This document shows, piece by piece, positions 9,147-15,906 of a stretch of DNA of 52,348 bases. Both the position numbers and the translations under genes were made by a program. Origin of the DNA: JAJDYQ01 sp942491945 (GTDB lineage Bacteria > Pseudomonadota > Gammaproteobacteria > JAJDYQ01); contig CALODD010000063.1 in assembly GCA_942491945.1 (NCBI GenBank), positions 1-52,348 on the forward strand, in the 5' to 3' direction. Below the pieces are notes generated by a model. It was not told where the DNA came from, did not search any database, and was given only the letters and a program-made list of their open reading frames with translations. The stretch's first letter is position 1; every line of letters starts with the position of its first letter.

Positions 9147-9977
9147 ATGTCTGGAATTTATTGGCTCGCTTCTTATCCGAAATCAGGCAATACCTGGTTG
9201 CGGGTATTTCTGCAAAATTACCTCAGTGATACCGATGTGCCGGCAGACATCAATTCGATTCAAATGGGAGGAGAGTTATACGACAGAGATTACCTGGATG
9301 ATTGGCTCGGGGTGGAAACCTCTGACATGAGTAATGAACAGCTTGATATTGCTCGACCTGGACTCTATGAAATGATCCTGGATTCATCAAAATTTCGTTA
9401 TGCCAAGACTCATGAGTATTATCGAATAAATCAGGAAGGCGTGCCTGTATTTTCAGCCAAAGCTACAGCCGGTGCTGTACTTCTGGTGAGAAATCCATTT
9501 GATGTTGCCGTATCGCTTGCTCATTATCTTTGCATTTCGATTGATCAGGCAATTGTCATGATGACGGATGACTCAATGACGTTTAATGCGTCAGAGAATG
9601 TGAATTTGCCACACTTACCGCAAATTATTGGTGGGTGGTCAACTCATGCTCGTTCGTGGTTGAATTCGGGGGTTCGTATATGTGTAAAGCGCTACGAGGA
9701 TTTACTGGATGATCCCCGGCAACACTTTTCAGAGATTATTGGGTTCCTGGGTATTGAACTAGATTTGAGCAGGGCTCAGAAGGCTCTTGATTTCTCGTCT
9801 TTCGATGTATTGAAAGGTCAGGAAGAACAGCATGGGTTTCGTGAATTACAGACAGGTGCGAAACGTTTTTTTAGATACGGCAATTCAGGAAACTGGAAAA
9901 CACAGCTGAGTCGTTCACAAACTCATAAGATTCAAAAAGATCATGTTGAAATGATGAGATTATTCAACTACTTATAG
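9147..9977 (+). CDS. Sulfotransferase (PAPS-dependent) of lasso cluster
   Basis: The 276-residue product is a cytosolic-type sulfotransferase. YPKSGNTW (residues 10-17) is the 5'-phosphosulfate loop and VLLVRNPFDVAVSLAHY is the 3'-phosphate-binding segment. The C-terminal FRYGNSGNWK corresponds to the late PAPS-binding RxGxxGxW motif. It should transfer sulfate from PAPS to a hydroxyl or amine. It sits between the kinase and the RRE gene, and its start is 4 bases after the kinase stop, so a lasso peptide hydroxyl (Ser, Thr or Tyr of the core) is a reasonable but unproven target. The family assignment is strong; the substrate is inference. Confidence 0.88.
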   Translation: MSGIYWLASYPKSGNTWLRVFLQNYLSDTDVPADINSIQMGGELYDRDYLDDWLGVETSDMSNEQLDIARPGLYEMILDSSKFRYAKTHEYYRINQEGVPVFSAKATAGAVLLVRNPFDVAVSLAHYLCISIDQAIVMMTDDSMTFNASENVNLPHLPQIIGGWSTHARSWLNSGVRICVKRYEDLLDDPRQHFSEIIGFLGIELDLSRAQKALDFSSFDVLKGQEEQHGFRELQTGAKRFFRYGNSGNWKTQLSRSQTHKIQKDHVEMMRLFNYL

Positions 9978-10121
9978 ATTGTTTTGGTGTCTGAGTAATG
10001 TTGTCAGGATTGCCATGAGCAAGTTGGGCTGGTTTTTTCATTGAGGCGGGGTACTTTCAGACTGGAAACTAATTTATGCTATTATTTACCTACCTACTGA
10101 TATGAATGATATTCGCAGCAG

Positions 10122-10409
10122 ATGAAAAATACCGATCTTTCTCTTGACAGTTTTATTACGCGTTCCGATTCAATACTATTTACCGAGCTGGTTGACGAAG
10201 TTGTCATGATGGATATACAGAATGGTTGTTATTATGGATTGGAAGAGCCGGCATCACGACTCTGGGAATTAATGGTGGAACGCATCAGTGTCAGGCAGCT
10301 TTGTGAGCGATTACATTCTGAATATGAGGTTGAAATGCCTCAGTGTGAGCAGGAGGTTCTGGAATTTGTTGCCGACCTATCTTCACGTAGTATGGTAGAA
10401 ATCAGCTAG
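10122..10409 (+). CDS. PqqD-like RRE protein (lasso B1)
   Basis: The 95-residue protein matches the stand-alone PqqD/RRE family: an N-terminal strand pair (LVDEVVMMDIQNGCYYGLEEPASRLWELM) followed by helices and a C-terminal helix with VLEFVADLSSRSMVEI. Such proteins bind the leader of a RiPP precursor and present it to the maturation enzymes. In lasso clusters this is protein B1. The gene lies 97 bases upstream of the precursor gene and is followed by the cyclase, the usual company. The partner leader peptidase B2, normally adjacent or fused, is absent from the window. Confidence 0.88.
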   Translation: MKNTDLSLDSFITRSDSILFTELVDEVVMMDIQNGCYYGLEEPASRLWELMVERISVRQLCERLHSEYEVEMPQCEQEVLEFVADLSSRSMVEIS

Positions 10410-10490
10410 CGAATACATCAAGGTATATGCTTGTTGTTAGGGATGGTTGGGTACATAATTCGTAATGATATTGTTTTGGGCATAGGCGTC

Positions 10491-10500
10491 GAGGTAAAGG
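10491..10500 (+). promoter_or_regulatory. Ribosome binding site of lasso precursor gene
   Basis: GAGGTAAAGG ends six bases before the ATG at 10507. It is the best Shine-Dalgarno-like sequence in the operon and supports calling the short reading frame that follows. Confidence 0.6.
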
Positions 10501-10506
10501 GTCAAA

Positions 10507-10671
10507 ATGGATACAAATAATTCTTCTCCAGATAACGAAAGAGCCGAAAAACAGGGTAAAAAAACCTGGGCTAAATTAGAGATAAAGGTACTCGAAGTTC
10601 CTAAAGGCACGTTGGGTGGGACCTCCAGGCTTGACCCGGTTGAAGATTTCTTTATGTACAGAACATCGTAG
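10507..10671 (+). CDS. Lasso peptide precursor (A), 54 residues
   Basis: This short frame encodes a 54-residue peptide. The leader has W21, L29, V31 and P32 in a pattern like the paeninodin-type leader (W/Y...L-x-VL-x-V), and the conserved Thr at the penultimate leader position is T35, in KGTL before the cut. The predicted core is GGTSRLDPVEDFFMYRTS, starting at G37. The ring would link the amine of Gly1 to Asp7, a 7-residue ring like that of xanthomonins. If cleavage were one residue later, Glu at position 9 would give a 9-residue ring. The bulky FF and MYR residues could act as steric plugs. The core ends in Ser, the residue phosphorylated in paeninodin. Its place between B1 and the cyclase strongly supports the call; the exact cut and ring are inferred. 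Confidence 0.85.
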   Translation: MDTNNSSPDNERAEKQGKKTWAKLEIKVLEVPKGTLGGTSRLDPVEDFFMYRTS

Positions 10672-10684
10672 CCTCTAATCTGTA

Positions 10685-12484
10685 GTGCCTGGCAATACGG
10701 CTGTTTTTTCTTGGGACAGCTGGAATTTACATCTATCCGGAAATTCACCGAAACTTCTATTTTTTGCTGGCACACTTGTTAGCCGTGAAAACCTCATTTC
10801 CCAGTTAGGCTTACAAGATAAAGATTCTAGCGTTGAAGCTCTGTTAGCTGCGGCATATAGAACATATGGCGAGAATTGTCCCAACTATATCTTTGGTGAT
10901 TTTGCCTTTGCTTTAGCAATCCCCGGTCGAAGAGAAATTTTCACTGCGCGTGATGTGGCGGGTTGCCAGCCGGTTTACTTCCACAATAATTCGAATCGTT
11001 TCGCTATTTCTGACTCGATAGAAGGCTTGCTCTCTGTTGAGGGGGTAAGTAAAGAACTTGATGAGCCTTTCATCGCAAGTGCCTTGACGAGCTTTTACTC
11101 TCATCCGGAACGTACATTCCTTAATGATGTCAGGAAAATACCGCCAGCTCACGCCATTTCATTCACACCGTTTTCTCGACAACTACAGCAATACTGGCGA
11201 GCTGAGGATATTGAGCGATATGAGCGGCGAACTGATACGGAAGCACAGGAAGAATTTCGCGGCCTGGTACGCCAGGCAATACGAGATCGCCTTCCTGAGC
11301 ATGGTGGGTTGGGCGTGCATTTAAGCGGTGGCCTGGATTGTTCTACCATTGCTGTACTTGCCTCACAAGAACTGCGAAAAAAAGGTAAGCCTGCGCCTAT
11401 TGGGTTCACATGGCACCCACCAGCAAGTGAAGTGAGTAATAGTGACTATCAATCGCTTTACCGTCAAATTGAGTCAGTATCGAAGCAGGAAGGTATTGAA
11501 CAAATCTATTGTCCGCCGACAAAATCAGATTGTCTTAGAGTCATTCAGCGAGACACCGCCACACTACCCATCTGTGGCTGCAGTTATAATGAGTCGCCGG
11601 TTCAACGTGAGGCCGCCGCGAGAGGTGTAACTGTTATGATGTCTGGCTTTGGTGGAGACGAAACTGCTTCATTTAATGGTAGGGGGTATTTAAATAGGCT
11701 GGCACTTTCAGGCGAATGGATCAAACTCTACAACGAAGCCAAGCTAAGAGGTAGAAATCCGGCAAAATTTCTGGCGGCTCGGCTTGGACAAGGTTTCTTC
11801 CATAAGTTTGCGCCAAACCAACTATTAAAAAGGTATACACGTGACTCCTTCGATATCCCTTTGTGGAAAATCCTCGCGAGAGCTGCTGTCTCGTCTTCCG
11901 AGGGGAGCTCTTTTCTTCTAACTGCAAATGAATATCAGGCTATTGCGCACCAGGTATCTTACCTGAACAAAGATTTTGTGCGAAAAGTAAAGAAGTTGCC
12001 AGGTTGGAACCCCATCAGACTGACTAGCGCACACCAGGCTCAATGCGATTTCTTACAACAGGGCCATATAGTTAACCGTATCGAGTCGTGGGCGGCAGAA
12101 GGTGCATCACAAGGTATCAGGTATGTGTATCCTTTGCTTGATAGAAGAGTGCTAGAGTGTGTGTTAAGCCAACCTGAAAAGTCATTTTCAAACCATAAGT
12201 ATTCGAGACTTTTTATTCGTCAGGCAATGGATTCAATAATTCCAGATGAAGTTTGCTGGAGTAGAGATAATACTGAATTGCCGAGAGCGTACCATACCGG
12301 CGATGTTTTTATGGAAACACTGAAAGATGTCGGGAAAATCCTGTCACACGATCGTGCTAAAATTTCAAGAGCTTCATATGTTGACATATCAAGACTGATA
12401 AATGATCTTACAAAACAATCGTTAGATAAGCGAAAGGGGTTCGCGCGACTGTTTTTTGCTTTACAGTTTTTGGATCTGGGCTGA
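10685..12484 (+). CDS. Lasso cyclase (asparagine synthetase-like, McjC type)
   Basis: The 599-residue product has an N-terminal glutamine-amidotransferase-like domain without a catalytic Cys at position 2 (residues 1-180) and an asparagine-synthetase-like ATP pyrophosphatase domain. The PP-loop is SGGLDCS (214-220), and GFGGDETASFNGRGY is a typical later signature of lasso cyclases. The enzyme adenylates the Asp or Glu side chain of the core and closes the macrolactam. The start is GTG, 14 bases after the precursor stop. An in-frame stop at 10676-10678 excludes an earlier start. The oxygenase gene follows after 5 bases, so it is part of the same transcript. Confidence 0.92.
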   Translation: MPGNTAVFSWDSWNLHLSGNSPKLLFFAGTLVSRENLISQLGLQDKDSSVEALLAAAYRTYGENCPNYIFGDFAFALAIPGRREIFTARDVAGCQPVYFHNNSNRFAISDSIEGLLSVEGVSKELDEPFIASALTSFYSHPERTFLNDVRKIPPAHAISFTPFSRQLQQYWRAEDIERYERRTDTEAQEEFRGLVRQAIRDRLPEHGGLGVHLSGGLDCSTIAVLASQELRKKGKPAPIGFTWHPPASEVSNSDYQSLYRQIESVSKQEGIEQIYCPPTKSDCLRVIQRDTATLPICGCSYNESPVQREAAARGVTVMMSGFGGDETASFNGRGYLNRLALSGEWIKLYNEAKLRGRNPAKFLAARLGQGFFHKFAPNQLLKRYTRDSFDIPLWKILARAAVSSSEGSSFLLTANEYQAIAHQVSYLNKDFVRKVKKLPGWNPIRLTSAHQAQCDFLQQGHIVNRIESWAAEGASQGIRYVYPLLDRRVLECVLSQPEKSFSNHKYSRLFIRQAMDSIIPDEVCWSRDNTELPRAYHTGDVFMETLKDVGKILSHDRAKISRASYVDISRLINDLTKQSLDKRKGFARLFFALQFLDLG

Positions 12485-12489
12485 ATGGT

Positions 12490-13110
12490 ATGAATATGGA
12501 AATAGATGCCGAGTATAAACACGGAAGTCAGGGAGAGTTAATTGGGGTTATTAAGCCGGGCTCTTTTTTGCAACTTGGGTCGGTTGATCTAACGGTTATC
12601 AAACCATTGATACAAAACCTGTCTGAACAGCTATGGGATGAGGAGGATGCTCAAAAAGCGAACAGGTTTTCCTGTTTTCACCATACCAGGCATATAATAT
12701 TTCGGTTTATTCAGGAAAATAACGATCCAAGAATCTATTCTACCTATCCTGTCTGGACTATCTGGAAACCTTATTTACAACCGATATTCGATAGTATCGT
12801 CACACAATATAATTTTATTAATCCTGTATACCCAAAGGTGATGCTGGCACGGTTGGCAGCAGGTCATTGTATAGATAAACATACGGATGGCGCCGGTTCA
12901 AACCTGGTAACACATAAAATACATTTACCAATCCAGACTAATCCAAAGGCATTGTTTACTGCGAATGGAGTAATGATGCACTTAGAAGAAGGTTACGCCT
13001 ATGAGGTGAATAATGTCGCTCCTCATTCAGTAGAAAATCAAGGCGATGAAGATCGTATACACCTGATATTCGAGGTGTTTGATGATCATGAAAAAAGTGA
13101 TTCGAACTAA
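12490..13110 (+). CDS. Aspartyl/asparaginyl beta-hydroxylase-like oxygenase
   Basis: The 206-residue product fits the aspartyl/asparaginyl beta-hydroxylase family (cupin-like 2OG oxygenases). H131-x-D133 (KHTD) and H179 (APHSVEN) are the probable iron ligands, with R189 (EDRIHLIFE) as 2-oxoglutarate anchor. THKIHLPIQT is the family-like strand after the HxD. The start lies 5 bases after the cyclase stop. Beta-hydroxylated Asp is known in the lasso peptide canucin, and the core encoded here has Asp at positions 7 and 11, so hydroxylation of the lasso peptide is plausible. If Asp7 closes the ring, Asp11 is the freer target. The target is inference. Confidence 0.82.
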   Translation: MNMEIDAEYKHGSQGELIGVIKPGSFLQLGSVDLTVIKPLIQNLSEQLWDEEDAQKANRFSCFHHTRHIIFRFIQENNDPRIYSTYPVWTIWKPYLQPIFDSIVTQYNFINPVYPKVMLARLAAGHCIDKHTDGAGSNLVTHKIHLPIQTNPKALFTANGVMMHLEEGYAYEVNNVAPHSVENQGDEDRIHLIFEVFDDHEKSDSN

Positions 13111-13214
13111 GGGCATCTTGTGATAGTACTGGATATATTTAATTATAATCAAGATGATAATTTAGGTGCGCATATTTTTTGTTATGTTCAAGCTATCAAT
13201 AATCTAAACCTAGA

Positions 13215-14111
13215 ATGAACGGGAAAACTAAGGATCTACTTATTTCTACCGGTTCTGGTTGTGGCGTGCTGTGTTCGTATTGCCCTCAAGTTACCCTAGG
13301 GCGCGAATACAATAAAAGAAGCCGCATATCGAGGATGAGTCTGGAAGACTTTGAAAGCTGCATCGAAAAATTGCCACTGGATTGTACACTCCACTTCAAT
13401 GGCTTTTATGAGCCTTGTCTGAATCATGAGTTTACGGCGATGATTCGTTCTGCGCACCAACGGGGTTTCAGGGTGCGGGTATCAACAACGTTAATGGGGC
13501 TCAGCCTGTCAGATATTGATGAAATAAAGCATATACCTTTTTTAAAATTTGCCATCCATCTTCCTGACAATAAGGGACTAACGAGAATCATCGTTAATGA
13601 TGAGTATTTACAAATTTTAAGTAAAATATTCGATAGTCAGATTGCTAACGTCAAGTGTCATATTCACGAAGAAAAAGGTGAGCCCTCTGAAGTTCATGAA
13701 GGTGTTGTACTGCTACTAGAGAAACTTGGGGTTAAACCTGAAGATAGATGGGTTAATTCTAGAGCTGGTAATCTCCAGACCGACGAAATGGTTTCCAGGA
13801 ATGAAAGATTAACTGGTGAGCTTGAAGAGTGCCCAAGAATGGGGTCAGGTGTATTACTCCCGAATGGTGATGTGACACTTTGTTGTATGGACTGGAGTTT
13901 GCAACATGTCATTGGTAATTTGCTGGAAATGAAGTATGAAATGTTGTTTGAAAGTGAAGAATACAACAATGTTGTCCGTGGTTACAAAGATGATAAAGCT
14001 GATATCCTATGCAGGCATTGTGAAATAGCAAAAACAAAAAAAGATGAAACGAGAAAATCGGCAATTAAAGAGTTGCAATCTCGTTATTTAGAAAGTTGTT
14101 CGTCATCGTAG
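13215..14111 (+). CDS. Radical SAM/SPASM-like protein
   Basis: The 298-residue product has the radical SAM cluster motif with C16-x3-C20-x2-C23 (CGVLCSYC) and a C-terminal SPASM-like cysteine set (C206, C223, C224, C266, C269) around GVLLPNGDVTLCCMDW and VIGNLLE, the usual auxiliary-cluster region. SPASM enzymes often modify peptides (sactionine, ether, epimer or crosslink chemistry), but related members act in other pathways. The gene follows the lasso operon by 104 bases in the same direction. It may belong to that operon or have its own promoter. It has no separate RRE domain and could use the PqqD-like protein. The first copy of the duplicated small-RNA-like element lies about 260 bases downstream. 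Confidence 0.85.
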   Translation: MNGKTKDLLISTGSGCGVLCSYCPQVTLGREYNKRSRISRMSLEDFESCIEKLPLDCTLHFNGFYEPCLNHEFTAMIRSAHQRGFRVRVSTTLMGLSLSDIDEIKHIPFLKFAIHLPDNKGLTRIIVNDEYLQILSKIFDSQIANVKCHIHEEKGEPSEVHEGVVLLLEKLGVKPEDRWVNSRAGNLQTDEMVSRNERLTGELEECPRMGSGVLLPNGDVTLCCMDWSLQHVIGNLLEMKYEMLFESEEYNNVVRGYKDDKADILCRHCEIAKTKKDETRKSAIKELQSRYLESCSSS

Positions 14112-14389
14112 AAAGGTATTTGACCTTGCCGCAGCTTGTAGTGTTTTAATCTCAATTAATAATCGTGGTTACAAGCAGAAATTATAAGTCGAGAATAGCA
14201 ATTGTCTAGGTGGAAACTCACAAGCACCGAATAAAACCATTTAGATAAAGTGGTAAATATATGATCCAAAGGATCTAGTCTGTAATTATATGCAATGACA
14301 TATCGTGCTCTCCATGCGTTCAGTCTTGCAGCCATAATCATTATAGTTGAAGTTACAAGGTTACAGAATTCGAGAAATATTTTGCAATT

Positions 14390-14406
14390 TGTTAAATAAT
14401 TTAACA
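14390..14406. promoter_or_regulatory. 17-bp palindrome, probable operator (copy 1)
   Basis: TGTTAAATAATTTAACA is a perfect palindrome around a central A, about 42 bases upstream of the likely -35 box. It is identical in copy 2. Its position fits an activator or repressor site. Confidence 0.5.
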
Positions 14407-14533
14407 GTTAATTTTCCGAAAAATCACAGTGCCGATATCAAAATAAATTGTGTTAAAGTTACTTAACTATATGATAATATTTAGTTATTAGGTTTTCTGG
14501 GGTTAAGACAAAATCCCCTAGGGGACGCCAATA

Positions 14534-14573
14534 AAAGCCATGCAATTCAATGAGTTGCGTGGCTTTTTCTTTT
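14534..14573 (+). terminator. Intrinsic terminator of RNA-like element, copy 1
   Basis: A 12-bp stem (AAAGCCATGCAA with TTGCGTGGCTTT, one G-U pair) with a 9-base loop is followed by a T-rich tract. The corresponding stem in copy 2 has a different sequence but still pairs fully. Confidence 0.8.
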
Positions 14574-15010
14574 ACGCCAAGAACAGCGAATGGGATTTCT
14601 ATAGTCCCGGTCATAGCTTGAGTCCTTTGACACTTTCTTTTAGGTGACCAGGCACTAAATGAGCATATCTTTCAGTGGTCGTATAGCTGGAACCATTACA
14701 CCATTTTAGAACTATGAAACTAATAGTTTGCTTATTAGTCAGTGATATTCACCGGCAAGTTTAAAGCTATTTTTTCCAGTTGCTATGGGTTGTTTGTTGA
14801 AATTCAAGCATTTCAGGTTATGTAGATATAAACCTGCTATAGTGGATTTATATTATCTGTGAGTGGCACTCATTCGGTCTCTGTCACTCTATGAGGCCCT
14901 CCTTTCTTACAATCTGGTAATCCTCGAATACAGTTGACACGTTTCTATCTGGACTGCTACTGGTCTTAGCTCAGGTGGATGGTAACTTAACTCCAGTGAG
15001 GTACCTGCAC

Positions 15011-15170
15011 ATGTTATTTCAACAATCAGGGCTCAGCATGGAAGCCTTGCAAGCGCTTGAATAACACTACTATTCAAGGCCGACACTGGTTCAACCATGA
15101 AGTTATGCCGGCAATACTATCTGGTTGCGATGTATTGGCTGGTGCGGCAAACATTCATTGTAAAACGTAG
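15011..15170 (+). pseudogene. Decayed DEAD-box helicase N-terminus (RhlE-like)
   Basis: An ATG at 15011 opens a frame reading F-x4-GLSMEALQALE, like the start of DEAD-box helicases. It stops at 15062, and one frame over the sequence continues TTIQ-x7-EVMPAILSGCDVLAGA then KT, matching the Q motif and the region leading into motif I (TPIQ...AIPAIL-G-RDVLAGAQTGTGKT). The GTG of motif I is lost and a TAG follows at 15168. The rest of the gene is missing. This is a short, frameshifted relic recognised only by motif order, so confidence is moderate. Confidence 0.5.
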
Positions 15171-15276
15171 TGAGTATTCCTGGGGTGGTGCTATAAACCA
15201 CTGTCTTTGCACTATGCGAAAAAACAGGCGGGCAATATTAGGAAAAACTTGGGTAAGTTACTTACAGGTATAAAAC

Positions 15277-15564
15277 ATGCAAACAAAATCAATAAAGCAT
15301 TCTGTTAAACCGCTTTATTTGCTTATTAGTGTCGAAGATCTCGATCCGCTGCCTTCCTGGTTATTATCAGGGCAATGGTGTCGATATATTATCCGTCAGG
15401 GTTCTTCCGATATTGTTGGCTACATGCCCGGGGCCGTGAGTCTTGTGAGAGAGTATGCTGAGTCCGTAGCAATTGATTTAAATGAACGGGCCAGTAACGG
15501 AACGTACACAACTCATCGTAACAAGAGTAAGTTGATAAATTATCAGGCAAAACCTAAGTCATGA
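15277..15564 (+). CDS. Hypothetical protein, 95 residues
   Basis: I do not recognise this protein. It is a soluble-looking 95-residue product with an N-terminal hydrophobic strand (LYLLISVEDLDPLPSWLL), a W-C-RYII segment and a basic C-terminus. It has no signal peptide or membrane segment. It lies 72 bases upstream of the DUF1488-like gene in the same direction and may share its transcript. Amino-acid composition is that of a real protein, but coding status rests on frame length and context only. Confidence 0.5.
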   Translation: MQTKSIKHSVKPLYLLISVEDLDPLPSWLLSGQWCRYIIRQGSSDIVGYMPGAVSLVREYAESVAIDLNERASNGTYTTHRNKSKLINYQAKPKS

Positions 15565-15636
15565 ATGGTATGTATTCACCATTCAAGCACTGGTGGGCAG
15601 CATGACTTTTAGTTCACTATACGAGCTCGGATTCTC

Positions 15637-15906
15637 ATGGCGCTGAATTTTAATAACCCGCGTCGTAATTATGACGATACTCGTAATAGTGTACGTTTCA
15701 GTGCGTATGACAGCATTATGGAAGTTGAGTTTTTTGTTGATGTTGCAGCGCTTGAAAAGCTACATCCGCAGATCAACCATGAGGAATCCGACTACCTCTT
15801 AACATTCGACCGTTTTCGCAAGAAAATCAATGCGGTGGCAAATACTGCGTATAAGAAAGGACGCCAGGGTCACTATGTCTATGTACTTAAAAAAGGTGAT
15901 TTTTGA
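15637..15906 (+). CDS. DUF1488-like small protein
   Basis: The 89-residue product has the pattern of the DUF1488 family: F-x-NP...V-F-AYDSIMEVEFFVDVAALEKL, then a helix with FDRFRKKINAVANTAYKK and a C-terminal strand YVYVLKKGDF. The family is common in gammaproteobacteria and has no established function that I know of. Its TGA overlaps the ATG of the next gene by one base (TGATG at 15904-15908), which indicates translational coupling with the secreted repeat protein. Confidence 0.55.
   Translation: MALNFNNPRRNYDDTRNSVRFSAYDSIMEVEFFVDVAALEKLHPQINHEESDYLLTFDRFRKKINAVANTAYKKGRQGHYVYVLKKGDF

Larger units (their letters stand above)
14371..14574 (+). ncRNA. Candidate small RNA gene, copy 1 of duplicated element
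   Basis: This ~204-base element is repeated at 44561-44762. From 5' to 3' it has a perfect palindrome TGTTAAATAATTTAACA (14390-14406), a conserved AT-rich block, a sigma70-like promoter (TTGTGT at 14448, TATGAT at 14470, spacing 16), a GGGG...CCCC stem with an adjacent TCCCCTAGGGGA dyad (14499-14525), and a strong intrinsic terminator at 14534-14573. The predicted transcript is about 90-110 bases. No open frame with a start and Shine-Dalgarno is conserved between copies. I do not recognise the RNA family. Confidence 0.6.
14112..15276. other. Long region with no intact gene
   Basis: About 1.17 kb lacks an intact gene. It holds the first copy of the duplicated RNA-like element (14371-14574) and a decayed helicase fragment (15011-15170). 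I see nothing interpretable in 14112-14370, 14575-15010 or 15171-15276. A 61-codon minus-strand frame at 14156-14341 has no family resemblance or Shine-Dalgarno and was not called. Confidence 0.6.

Noticed and set aside
11124..11409. Extra frames inside the lasso cyclase gene, tested as leader peptidase (B2) candidates
   Set aside because: They overlap well-conserved cyclase sequence in other frames and contain no Cys/His/Asp transglutaminase pattern.
14156..14341. 61-codon minus-strand frame after the radical SAM gene
   Set aside because: There is no family resemblance or ribosome binding site, and it lies in an AT-rich non-coding stretch.
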